From positions 1 through 10,581 of the forward strand of contig JAFAOZ010000063.1 of the NCBI GenBank assembly GCA_019247395.1: a DNA stretch of 10,581 bases, written 5' to 3'. Below, in pieces: positions 1 to 5,608 of this stretch; the stretch's first letter is position 1; each line of letters opens with the position of its first letter. Below the pieces are notes generated by a model. It was not told the origin of the DNA and searched no databases. It was given only the letters and a program-made list of their open reading frames with translations. A program made the translations under genes and the position numbers. Source of the DNA: Vulcanimicrobiota bacterium. GTDB lineage: Bacteria > Vulcanimicrobiota > Vulcanimicrobiia > Vulcanimicrobiales > Vulcanimicrobiaceae.

Positions 1-238
1 CGACGTCTTGCGCCTGCTTCTTCGTCCCGACGAAGAGAATGACGCGGCTCTCGCGCGCAAGCTGCTTGACGACTTCGTACGTTTCGCGAAGCCGTTGCAC
101 GGTGAGCGCGAGATCGATGATGTAGATCCCATTGCGCTCTTGAAAAATGTAGGGTTTCATTTTGGGGTTCCAGCGACGGGTCTGATGCCCGAAGTGAACC
201 CCTGCCTCGAGGAGCTCCCTCATGGTAACGACGGTCAT
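1..238 (-). CDS. rpsB: 30S ribosomal protein S2, 5' part (cut by window edge)
   Basis: The reverse strand encodes the first 79 residues of ribosomal protein S2, a component of the small ribosomal subunit. Recognisable family features are the N-terminal [20 protein letters not shown] block, followed by [18 protein letters not shown] and, near the cut end, [15 protein letters not shown]2 is usually about 250 residues, so roughly two thirds of the gene lies off the left edge. The ATG at 236-238 is chosen because AGAAAGG lies 7 nt upstream. A second ATG five codons inside (221-223) lacks such a site. In many bacteria tsf (EF-Ts) follows rpsB; that side is not visible here. The gene diverges from rfbB and has its own promoter and leader. 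Identification is very secure. Confidence 0.97.
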   Translation of the reverse strand, partial: MTVVTMRELLEAGVHFGHQTRRWNPKMKPYIFQERNGIYIIDLALTVQRLRETYEVVKQLARESRVILFVGTKKQAQDV

Positions 239-245
239 AACGATA

Positions 246-252
246 CCTTTCT
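246..252 (-). promoter_or_regulatory. Ribosome-binding site of rpsB
   Basis: AGAAAGG on the reverse strand lies 7 nt before the ATG at 238. It decides the start in favour of the first of two nearby in-frame ATGs. The same AGAAAGG at the same distance precedes cysC in this window. Confidence 0.8.
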
Positions 253-301
253 GGCTCCCGGCCGCGGCCCTTCCCTGGCGTCGCGGACGCGTCGTGGAGC
301 C
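253..301 (-). promoter_or_regulatory. Structured rpsB leader (nested hairpins)
   Basis: The roughly 100-nt leader between the -10 element and the rpsB start can fold on the reverse strand. GGCTCC (296-301) pairs with GGAGCC (253-258), ending directly next to the ribosome-binding site. Inside it GCGTC (286-290) and GACGC (278-282) form a tight hairpin with a 3-nt loop. Known rpsB genes in some bacteria are autoregulated by S2 binding to their leader; whether this structure does so is inference. Folding was done by eye. Confidence 0.4.
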
Positions 302-348
302 ATCGCCACCCTGCTTCCGTGCGGGGTGAAGTGATAGACAACCGCGCG

Positions 349-378
349 ATTATAGCACGGCGGTGGGCGGAGCTCCAA
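349..378 (-). promoter_or_regulatory. Promoter of rpsB (extended -10)
   Basis: On the reverse strand TGCTATAAT (349-357) is a perfect extended -10 (TGnTATAAT). A weak -35 candidate, TTGGAG (373-378), lies 18 nt upstream. Transcription would begin near 342, giving a leader of about 100 nt before the rpsB ATG. The element lies between the divergent rpsB and rfbB genes and points toward rpsB. Confidence 0.7.
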
Positions 379-412
379 GGCGGGGGCCTGGGCACGCCGA
401 AAGCCGCGCGGC

Positions 413-1372
413 ATGCGGTGGCTCGTTACGGGCGGACTGGGTTTCATCGGCTCGCATTTCATTCGACTGGTGCTGCGCGAACGGCCCGACGTCGAGATCG
501 TGAATCTGGATGCCGTCACCTACGCCGGCAATCCGGCGAATCTCGGTGACGTGCACGACCATCCGCGCTACCGGTTCGTGCGAGGCGACATCTGCGACAG
601 CGCGACCGTTCTCGCCGCCTTCGGAAGCCGCGGCGACGCGATCGTGAATTTTGCCGCGGAAACACACGTCGACCGATCCATCGCCGCACCGGAGGCGTTC
701 CTTCGGACCGACGTCCTGGGCACACACGTACTGCTCGAAGCGGTGCGAGTGCTCGGTATTCCCCGCTACCTGCAGGTCTCTACCGACGAAGTCTACGGCA
801 ACGTCCCCGCCGGCGAGTCCCGCGAAAGCGATGCGCTGCGACCCCGCAGCCCCTATGCAGCGAGCAAGGCCGCCGGCGATCTGCTCGCGCTCGCCTATCA
901 CACGACGTACGGTGCGCCGGTGCTCGTGACGCGAGGGAGCAACACGTACGGGCCCTACCAATATCCGGAGAAGATCGTGCCGCTCTTCGTAACGAATTTG
1001 CTCGACGACTGCGCCGTCCCGGTCTACGGCGACGGAATGCAGATTCGGGACTGGCTCTATGTCGAAGACCACGCCCGTGCAATTCTGCACGTGCTCGAAC
1101 GCGGTACCGTTGGAAACGTCTACAACATTTCAGGCGAATCGCCGATGACGAATCTGGCGTTGACGCGCCGGCTCCTGCGCGAGTGCGGGCGCGCGATGGA
1201 AACGCACGTCGAGCACGTCACCGATCGCCCGGGACACGATCGCCGTTATGCGGTAAGCTCGGAGAAGCTTCGCGCGCTCGGCTGGACACCGCAAACGTCG
1301 TTCGATGACGGCATAGCCCAGACGGTGCAGTGGTATCGCGAACACGAATCTTGGTGGCGGCCCTTCAAGTGA
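413..1372 (+). CDS. rfbB: dTDP-glucose 4,6-dehydratase
   Basis: This 319-residue protein is an extended short-chain dehydrogenase of the RmlB/RfbB family. It converts dTDP-glucose to dTDP-4-keto-6-deoxyglucose in the cytoplasm, the second step toward dTDP-L-rhamnose and other deoxysugars. Visible features are the NAD-binding GGLGFIG (G7, G10, G13 pattern), the STDEVYG segment with Thr124-Asp125-Glu126 that supplies the active-site acid/base pair, and YAASK with Tyr148 and Lys152. The RGSNTYGPYQYPEKIVPLF and GDGMQIRDWLYVEDH substrate-binding blocks also fit. The length is slightly short but normal. The ATG at 413 gives a beta strand directly before the glycine motif, as expected, although no strong ribosome-binding site precedes it. 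Its stop overlaps the GTG start of rfbA, so the two are translationally coupled. Confidence 0.95.
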   Translation: MRWLVTGGLGFIGSHFIRLVLRERPDVEIVNLDAVTYAGNPANLGDVHDHPRYRFVRGDICDSATVLAAFGSRGDAIVNFAAETHVDRSIAAPEAFLRTDVLGTHVLLEAVRVLGIPRYLQVSTDEVYGNVPAGESRESDALRPRSPYAASKAAGDLLALAYHTTYGAPVLVTRGSNTYGPYQYPEKIVPLFVTNLLDDCAVPVYGDGMQIRDWLYVEDHARAILHVLERGTVGNVYNISGESPMTNLALTRRLLRECGRAMETHVEHVTDRPGHDRRYAVSSEKLRALGWTPQTSFDDGIAQTVQWYREHESWWRPFK

Positions 1373-2106
1373 TCAAAGGGGTCGTACTCGCGGGCGGACT
1401 CGGTTCGAGGCTGCGACCGCTTACGAAAGTTACCAATAAACATCTGCTTCCGGTCTACGACCGGCCGATGATTTACTATCCTCTGGAGACGCTGCGCCGC
1501 GCCGGAATACGTGACGTTATGCTCGTGACCGGCGGCAACTCCGCGGGCGATTTTCTTCGCCTGCTCGGCAATGGTGCCGAGGTCGGGCTCGACAGCCTCT
1601 CGTACGCCTACCAGGAGGGCGAACGCGGCATTGCCGACGCGCTGCGCCTCTGCAAGCATTTTGCGGACGGCGAGCGCATCGTCGTGATACTCGGCGACAA
1701 CATCCTCGAGGACGACATCGCGCCGCATTTACGCGAGTTCGAAGCGCAAGCTTCGGGCGCACGCATTCTGCTCAAAGCGGTGGAGGATCCGCAGCGGTTC
1801 GGCGTCCCCATCTTCGACGACGACCGCATCGTGGCGATCGAGGAGAAGCCATCGGTGCCGAAGAGCCGCTACGCGGTCGTCGGCGTCTACATGTTCGACG
1901 CTCGGGTCTTCGACTTCATCGCCGAGCTGGCGCCATCGGCGCGCGGCGAGTTGGAAATTGCCGACGTGCACAATCGCTACATCGCGCAGGGCGACTTACA
2001 TTATAGCCTGCTCGAAGAGGGCTGGACCGATGCCGGCACCTTCGAGAGCCTCTTCCGCGCCGGCGAATTAGCCTTTCGCGTGCGGCAAAATAGGCAGCAA
2101 CGCTAA
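1369..2106 (+). CDS. rfbA: Glucose-1-phosphate thymidylyltransferase, short form
   Basis: This nucleotidyltransferase joins dTTP and glucose-1-phosphate to give dTDP-glucose, the substrate of the upstream RfbB. Visible motifs are the N-terminal GGLGSRLRPLT signature (residues 9-19) with Lys24, the YQEGERGIADAL block (81-92), the metal-binding GDN (109-111), EEKP (158-161) and WTDAGT near the end. I start it at GTG 1369, which overlaps the rfbB TGA as GTGA and puts the sugar-nucleotide motif next to the N terminus. The open frame reaches back to an ATG at 1330, but that would add 13 unlikely residues inside rfbB. At 245 residues it is shorter than the classical enterobacterial RmlA (about 290) and resembles the compact forms seen in many other phyla. 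Nucleotide specificity is inferred from family and partner. The last 39 bp overlap the tail of the opposing permease gene. Confidence 0.92.
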   Translation: MIKGVVLAGGLGSRLRPLTKVTNKHLLPVYDRPMIYYPLETLRRAGIRDVMLVTGGNSAGDFLRLLGNGAEVGLDSLSYAYQEGERGIADALRLCKHFADGERIVVILGDNILEDDIAPHLREFEAQASGARILLKAVEDPQRFGVPIFDDDRIVAIEEKPSVPKSRYAVVGVYMFDARVFDFIAELAPSARGELEIADVHNRYIAQGDLHYSLLEEGWTDAGTFESLFRAGELAFRVRQNRQQR

Positions 2107-2859
2107 AGCAACGACGACGAGCACGCCCGCAAGCGCTCCGCGGAACCATCGTTCCGGCAGTTTCGTCACGAAGTACGTTCCCAGAAAGACGCCGGGGATC
2201 GAGCCGATGAGCAGTGAGACGGAGATCGACGGATTGACGTCGCCCAGCTTCCAATGCCCGATGAGTGCCGGTACCAGCACGATGACGGCAAAGGACAAAT
2301 CCGTTCCGATCAGCCGGCGAAGCGCGACGCCCGGCGCGATGAGCAACAGCAGCGGCAAGGTCAGCGAACCCGCGCCGATCGACGTTATGCTGACGCAGAC
2401 GCCGACGAAAAGCCCGAGCGCGGCGAGCCGCCACGTCGGGATGGCGTCGTTCGGGCCCGCGGCCGCATCGCGAGCCAGCTTCCGGTTGAACATGATGGAG
2501 GCCGCCGAAATCAGCAAGGCGACTGCGACCGCAATGCGGAGCACCATCTCGAGCTGCTTCACATCGAGGTGCTGCTTGAGATAGGCACTGATCAGAACGC
2601 CGATAATCGCGCCCGGCAAGCCTCCCATCGCGAGGCGCCAGAGCACCGACCATTGTACGGTCCGCGCGCGCACGTGCGTGAGCATCGCGACGATCTTCGT
2701 TCCAAGTGCAAAAAGCAGATCCGAACCAATCGCCGTGCTCGTTCGTACGCCTAAGAAAATCAGCAGCGGCGTTGTGATCGCGCCGGCGCCCACGCCGCTG
2801 TACGACATGCACGTACCGACGGTAAAACCGACCAGTACGTAGCTCCAGGTAATGCCCAT
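2068..2859 (-). CDS. TauE/SafE-family sulfite/anion permease
   Basis: This 263-residue integral membrane protein belongs to the TauE/SafE (DUF81) family. It has about seven to eight hydrophobic segments and the family's internal duplication. In the first half SGVGAGAITTPLL (21-33) is followed by GSDLLFA. In the second half TSIGAGSLTLPLL (159-171) is followed by GTDLSFA. Members export or import sulfite, sulfoacetate, sulfate and other small anions, and the substrate cannot be read from sequence. The nearby sat-cysC pair makes a sulfur oxyanion plausible; that is inference. The ATG at 2859 is preceded by AAAGGAAGG, but 12 nt away, which is rather far. The gene follows csrA on the same strand after 159 bp containing a triple repeat that may be its operator. 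Its end overlaps rfbA by 39 bp, tail to tail. Confidence 0.88.
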   Translation of the reverse strand: MGITWSYVLVGFTVGTCMSYSGVGAGAITTPLLIFLGVRTSTAIGSDLLFALGTKIVAMLTHVRARTVQWSVLWRLAMGGLPGAIIGVLISAYLKQHLDVKQLEMVLRIAVAVALLISAASIMFNRKLARDAAAGPNDAIPTWRLAALGLFVGVCVSITSIGAGSLTLPLLLLIAPGVALRRLIGTDLSFAVIVLVPALIGHWKLGDVNPSISVSLLIGSIPGVFLGTYFVTKLPERWFRGALAGVLVVVALALLPILPHAKG

Positions 2860-2890
2860 AGCGGCGGCGTGCCTTCCTTTGCGACTTAGC

Positions 2891-2932
2891 TCAGTACCTC
2901 AGGTCAATACCTCAGGTCAGTACGTCAGGTGA
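2891..2932. repeat. Triple 13-bp direct repeat upstream of the permease gene
   Basis: Three adjacent units, GTACCTCAGGTCA (2894-2906), ATACCTCAGGTCA (2907-2919) and GTACGTCAGGTGA (2920-2932), repeat exactly every 13 bp; TCA at 2891-2893 begins the pattern. The first two units contain the near-palindrome ACCT-C-AGGT. The array ends about 32 bp upstream of the permease start, where an operator would be expected. It may be a regulator-binding array or a slippage product. No clear -35/-10 pair was found around it. Confidence 0.7.
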
Positions 2933-2970
2933 TTGTCTTAAATCGACTTCTGCGCCCTTCGGAAGCGTTC

Positions 2971-3010
2971 CCGCGCCGCGTAAGGAGGCATACGTAATAA
3001 TGCGGCGCGG
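2971..3010. promoter_or_regulatory. 9-bp GC stem with 22-nt loop, 3' of csrA
   Basis: CCGCGCCGC (2971-2979) and GCGGCGCGG (3002-3010) are a perfect 9-bp inverted repeat around a 22-nt loop, starting 8 bp after the csrA stop. Neither strand has a following T run, so it is not a textbook intrinsic terminator, though it could stabilise the csrA 3' end. The loop reads UAAGGAGG (2981-2988) as plus-strand RNA and CCUCCUUA as csrA-sense RNA, that is, a Shine-Dalgarno and an anti-Shine-Dalgarno sequence respectively. Confidence 0.6.
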
Positions 3011-3018
3011 ACGCAATA

Positions 3019-3270
3019 TTAGTTGCGCTTGACTTCGGCCTCTATGTCGGCTTGCGAGGCCGTTTTCCCTACTGCTTCGAGCTTGGGCCCGGTCGCCGGA
3101 CTCCCTTCCGAGCGGTGTATTTCGGCGAAAATCTCGAAACGATGCACGGGTACGTGACGCGGCGCCTCGATTCCGAGCTTCACTTGATCGCGATCAACGC
3201 CCACGACGAGGATTCGAATATCGTCGCCGATCATGATGGATTGATTCGCTTTGCGGCTGAGCACGAGCAT
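3019..3270 (-). CDS. csrA: Carbon storage regulator CsrA
   Basis: CsrA is a small dimeric RNA-binding protein that binds GGA motifs in mRNA leaders, usually blocking translation. This copy begins MLVLSRKANQSIMIGDD and continues through LGIEAPRHVPVHR, matching the family along its whole core. The RNA-contact residues Leu4, Arg6 and Arg44 (in VHRFEI) are present. At 83 residues it is longer than the 61-residue E. coli protein because of a polar C-terminal tail of roughly 30 residues. The ATG at 3270 is chosen over an in-frame start at 3345 because the family begins exactly here and GGGAGGG lies 5 nt upstream. No flagellar genes or fliW are adjacent, unlike many csrA loci. It diverges from the VOC gene and precedes the permease gene on the same strand. 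Confidence 0.95.
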   Translation of the reverse strand: MLVLSRKANQSIMIGDDIRILVVGVDRDQVKLGIEAPRHVPVHRFEIFAEIHRSEGSPATGPKLEAVGKTASQADIEAEVKRN

Positions 3271-3275
3271 TGACG

Positions 3276-3282
3276 CCCTCCC
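3276..3282 (-). promoter_or_regulatory. csrA ribosome-binding site with GGA motif
   Basis: GGGAGGG on the reverse strand lies 5 nt before the csrA ATG and fixes the start. It contains a GGA, the core of CsrA targets, so CsrA could repress its own translation as it does in E. coli. Autoregulation here is inference. Confidence 0.6.
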
Positions 3283-3338
3283 TGGCAGCCGGTGGCAGCG
3301 GCCGGTCTGGTAGCTTCTGGCGCTAGGGTTCTGCAGCC

Positions 3339-3355
3339 TTCGCATGCAAAGCGAA
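3339..3355 (+). promoter_or_regulatory. Small inverted repeat upstream of the VOC gene
   Basis: TTCGC (3339-3343) and GCGAA (3351-3355) flank a 7-nt loop, ending 5 nt before the GGAGG of the VOC gene. It could be a leader hairpin or an operator shared by the divergent csrA and VOC genes. The stem is only 5 bp, so the call is weak. Confidence 0.3.
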
Positions 3356-3360
3356 AATTT

Positions 3361-3369
3361 GGAGGATGT
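3361..3369 (+). promoter_or_regulatory. VOC-gene ribosome-binding site overlapping a CsrA-type motif
   Basis: GGAGG (3361-3365) sits 8 nt before the ATG at 3374 and decides this start. The overlapping AGGATGT (3363-3369) matches all seven positions of the RGGAUGU core of the known CsrA consensus. CsrA binding here would block ribosome access. Binding itself is inference. Confidence 0.6.
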
Positions 3370-3373
3370 GACG

Positions 3374-3745
3374 ATGGTCAGCGAGATCGCCTTCTTCGCC
3401 TATTCGGTTCGCGACGTGCCGCGGGCACGCGCGTTCTATGGTGAAACGATGGGACTTCGGCAGGGCGATTCCTTCGGCGATCATTGGGTCGAGTTCGACG
3501 TCGGCGGGACGACCTTCGGGATCGGCAATGGCGAGGGGCTCGGGTTCGAGCCGGGCACGTCGACCGGCGCCGTCTTCGAAGTCGAGGATATTGCGGCGAT
3601 GCGACGGCGCCTCATCGAGAGTGGCGTCGAGGTCGGCGACGTGCACGAGTTTCCGGCATGCGTTACGTGCTTCGCGCGCGACCCCGACGGCAATCGGTTC
3701 GGCTTGCACCAGCGCCGCGCGCCGGTGCGGGAGAACGTCGCTTAA
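3374..3745 (+). CDS. VOC-superfamily (glyoxalase/bleomycin-resistance fold) protein
   Basis: This 123-residue protein has the paired beta-alpha-beta-beta-beta fold typical of vicinal oxygen chelate proteins. Visible signs are [17 protein letters not shown] at the start (residues 12-28), the second-module [18 protein letters not shown] (70-87), and the closing [12 protein letters not shown] (102-113). Several usual metal ligands seem absent: the first-strand His position reads as Tyr or Ala, and the final Glu is replaced in GLHQ. It may therefore bind a ligand without metal catalysis. The substrate is unknown. The start at 3374 has an ideal ribosome-binding site, and an in-frame ATG at 3344 has none. 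It diverges from csrA, and its TAA stop shares the TTAA palindrome with the stop of sat on the other strand (4-bp overlap). Confidence 0.85.
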   Translation: MVSEIAFFAYSVRDVPRARAFYGETMGLRQGDSFGDHWVEFDVGGTTFGIGNGEGLGFEPGTSTGAVFEVEDIAAMRRRLIESGVEVGDVHEFPACVTCFARDPDGNRFGLHQRRAPVRENVA

Positions 3746-4884
3746 GCGGAAGCCTTCTCCCGCGAGGCTTCGATTAAGATTTGCGCGACCTCGGGACGTG
3801 AGAACTCCGGCGGCGGCAGTTCGCCCGCGCGCAGCATCTCGCGCACCTTCGTTCCGCTCAACGAGACGTGGAACTCGGCATCGTGACTGCAGGTTTTCTG
3901 TGAACCCATTTGCTGGCAGCGCTTGCAGTAGAAGCTGTTCTCGAACTTCAACGGTGTAATGCCGAGCTCTGCCGGATCGAACTCGTCGAACTGCTTCTGC
4001 GCGTCGTAAGTACCGTAGTAGCTTCCGACGCCGGCGTGGTCGCGACCAACGATGAAGTGCGTGCAGCCGTAGTTCTTGCGAATCATCGCATGAAAGATCG
4101 CCTCACGCGGCCCGGCGTACCGCATCGCGGCCGGCATCGTGCTCAGCAGAACGCGGTCGGCCGGATAGTAGTTGTCGAGCAGCGCGCGATAGCAGCGCAT
4201 GCGCACGTCGGCCGGAATGTCGTCACCCTTCGTTTCGCCGACGAGCGGATGGAGCAATAAGCCATCGACGATTTCGAGCGCGCACTTTTGGATGTACTCA
4301 TGCGCGCGATGGACGGGGTTGCGCGTCTGGAAGCCGACGATGGTCTTCCAACCGCGGCGTTCGAATTCGGCGCGCGTCTCCGTCGGCGTCAGGCTTTCGG
4401 GATTCCGCTCGCGCGGCAACACCCAAACGGGACCGCCGACCAGAACGTCTTTGCGCTCGTAGAGCGCTGCGACGCCAGGGTGCTTCTCTTCTTCCGTCCG
4501 ATAGACGTTGCGCGCCTCGCGCGGCTTGTCGTATTCGAAAACGTCCTCCACGTCGATCACGCCGCGCAGTTCGCCCTCGCTATCGTAGAGCGCGGCACGG
4601 CTGCCGGGAGTCGGCGCTTCCTCGCGGTTCACGGCCAGTACGACCGGGATGCTCCAGGGCAATCCGTTCGCGAGGCGCATGGAGTCCACGACCGGTTGGT
4701 AATCCTCCCGCGTCATGAAGCCGGTTAAGGGACTGCAGGCGCCGTTGGCGATCAGCGCAAGATCGTTGAGCTCGCGCCCCGTGAGCGTGAGCGCGCGCAG
4801 CTTGCCGCTCTCCTCGCGAAGCTCGCTTTCGGCCCGCCCTTCCGCCGTGCGATGAATCAGTTTTCCGCCGTGTGGTGCGATCAT
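3742..4884 (-). CDS. sat: Sulfate adenylyltransferase (ATP sulfurylase)
   Basis: This 380-residue enzyme makes adenosine 5'-phosphosulfate (APS) and pyrophosphate from ATP and sulfate, the activating step of sulfate assimilation. It is the monofunctional Sat type, not the CysDN type. Visible signatures are the nucleotide-binding [11 protein letters not shown] (186-196), the GRDHAG loop (280-285) and [14 protein letters not shown] near the end. Cys320, Cys323 and Cys332 with nearby histidines resemble the zinc site of thermophile and archaeal-type sulfurylases. The ATG at 4884 overlaps the cysC TGA as ATGA, with GGAAGG 6 nt upstream, so both are co-translated in the order cysC-sat. Together they turn sulfate into PAPS. 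No PAPS reductase, sulfite reductase or sulfotransferase is in the window, so the fate of PAPS is unknown. The length is normal. Confidence 0.96.
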   Translation of the reverse strand: MIAPHGGKLIHRTAEGRAESELREESGKLRALTLTGRELNDLALIANGACSPLTGFMTREDYQPVVDSMRLANGLPWSIPVVLAVNREEAPTPGSRAALYDSEGELRGVIDVEDVFEYDKPREARNVYRTEEEKHPGVAALYERKDVLVGGPVWVLPRERNPESLTPTETRAEFERRGWKTIVGFQTRNPVHRAHEYIQKCALEIVDGLLLHPLVGETKGDDIPADVRMRCYRALLDNYYPADRVLLSTMPAAMRYAGPREAIFHAMIRKNYGCTHFIVGRDHAGVGSYYGTYDAQKQFDEFDPAELGITPLKFENSFYCKRCQQMGSQKTCSHDAEFHVSLSGTKVREMLRAGELPPPEFSRPEVAQILIEASREKASA

Positions 4885-5456
4885 ACCGAGCCTTCCACCT
4901 CGCTGAGTGCCGCCGAATTCATTTTAGGAAAATAGCCGCGCCGTTTGAGTTCGGTCAGGATCTTGCCGACGCTCTCCTCGACGCTTTCGACTTCGCTGTC
5001 GACAACGACGTCCGGATTCTCCGGAGCCTCGTACGGATCGGAGACGCCGGTAAAATGCTGAACCTCGCCGGCGATCGCTTTTTTATACAGGCCTTTGACG
5101 TCGCGCCGCACGAGCTCGTCCAACGAGCAGCGGACGAACACCTCGACGAACTGTGCGTCGCCGATGCGCTTGCGCGCCTCGGCACGCGCTTGCGTGTACG
5201 GCGAGATCGCGGCGGTAATTACGGCAGCGCCGTGCTTGACCAGCAGCGACGCGACGAACGAGATACGGGCGATGTTCGTGTCGCGGTCTTCGCGGCTGAA
5301 TCCGAGACCTTTAGACAGATGGGTACGGACCTCGTCGCCGTCGAGCACCTCAACGCTGCAGCCGCGGGCGGCGAGTTCGGGCGCCAGACGTTCGGCGATG
5401 GTGCTTTTGCCCGCGCCGGAGAGACCGGTAAGCCACACGGTGAATCCCTGGTTCAA
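4881..5456 (-). CDS. cysC: Adenylylsulfate (APS) kinase
   Basis: This 191-residue P-loop kinase phosphorylates APS from the neighbouring Sat to give 3'-phosphoadenosine-5'-phosphosulfate (PAPS). Features are the Walker [10 protein letters not shown] (11-19), LDGDEVR (38-44), the SPY segment (85-87) at the family's conserved serine, KGLYKKA (121-127) and [14 protein letters not shown] (135-148). The start codon is TTG at 5454-5456. It is chosen because AGAAAGGA lies 7 nt upstream and the protein then begins nine residues before the P-loop beta strand ends, as in relatives. The C terminus carries about ten extra polar residues before the stop, which overlaps the sat start by 4 bp. It is the first gene of the cysC-sat unit and has its own -10 element. 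Confidence 0.95.
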   Translation of the reverse strand: MNQGFTVWLTGLSGAGKSTIAERLAPELAARGCSVEVLDGDEVRTHLSKGLGFSREDRDTNIARISFVASLLVKHGAAVITAAISPYTQARAEARKRIGDAQFVEVFVRCSLDELVRRDVKGLYKKAIAGEVQHFTGVSDPYEAPENPDVVVDSEVESVEESVGKILTELKRRGYFPKMNSAALSEVEGSV

Positions 5457-5463
5457 CTGGTGT

Positions 5464-5471
5464 TCCTTTCT
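5464..5471 (-). promoter_or_regulatory. Ribosome-binding site supporting the cysC TTG start
   Basis: AGAAAGGA on the reverse strand lies 7 nt before the TTG at 5456. No ATG or GTG suits the conserved N terminus, so this site decides the rare start codon. Confidence 0.75.
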
Positions 5472-5486
5472 GGGGCTGTGGAAGGC

Positions 5487-5492
5487 ATTATA
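5487..5492 (-). promoter_or_regulatory. -10 element of the cysC-sat operon
   Basis: A perfect TATAAT on the reverse strand lies 30 nt upstream of the cysC TTG, which would give a leader of roughly 20-25 nt. The -35 region is poor: the best TTG-containing match, TTGAAC (5506-5511), is only 13 nt away, so an activator may be needed. The rest of the spacer to the ABC transporter gene (up to 5608) shows only weak, imperfect GC-rich stems without a T run. Confidence 0.55.
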
Positions 5493-5608
5493 AGGGCACC
5501 CATCAGTTCAAAGGGGGCTTCGAAGAAAGATGACCTAGCGCCCTATTTCTTCTGCCTGCGCCGCCGCAGTTCCGGCCAGGCGAGCGCGCAAAAGGATCGG
5601 GTCTGAGC

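Noticed and set aside
1916..2812. 298-codon reverse frame overlapping the permease gene
   Set aside because: Composition is Arg-rich with no membrane segments; the other reverse frame encodes a clear TauE/SafE protein.
2891..2932. Short CRISPR-like array
   Set aside because: Units are only 13 bp, abut without spacers, and no cas genes are present.
2971..3010. Rho-independent terminator of csrA
   Set aside because: The stem is strong, but the loop is 22 nt and no T run follows on either strand.
3000..3032. Ten-codon plus-strand ORF after the perfect TAAGGAGG at 2981-2988
   Set aside because: The spacing of 11 nt is long, the peptide is not recognisable and it overlaps the csrA end on the other strand; the hairpin explains the sequence better.
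3271..3345. Longer CsrA from an in-frame start at 3345
   Set aside because: CsrA proteins begin at MLVLSR-type sequence, and a ribosome-binding site sits just before 3270.
4872..5606. Long plus-strand open frame of 244 codons opposite cysC
   Set aside because: It is a shadow: the reverse strand encodes unmistakable APS kinase with a promoter and ribosome-binding site.
5560..5608. Terminator after the ABC transporter gene
   Set aside because: Only an imperfect GC-rich stem (GCCTG...CAGGC with bulges) is visible and no T run follows.
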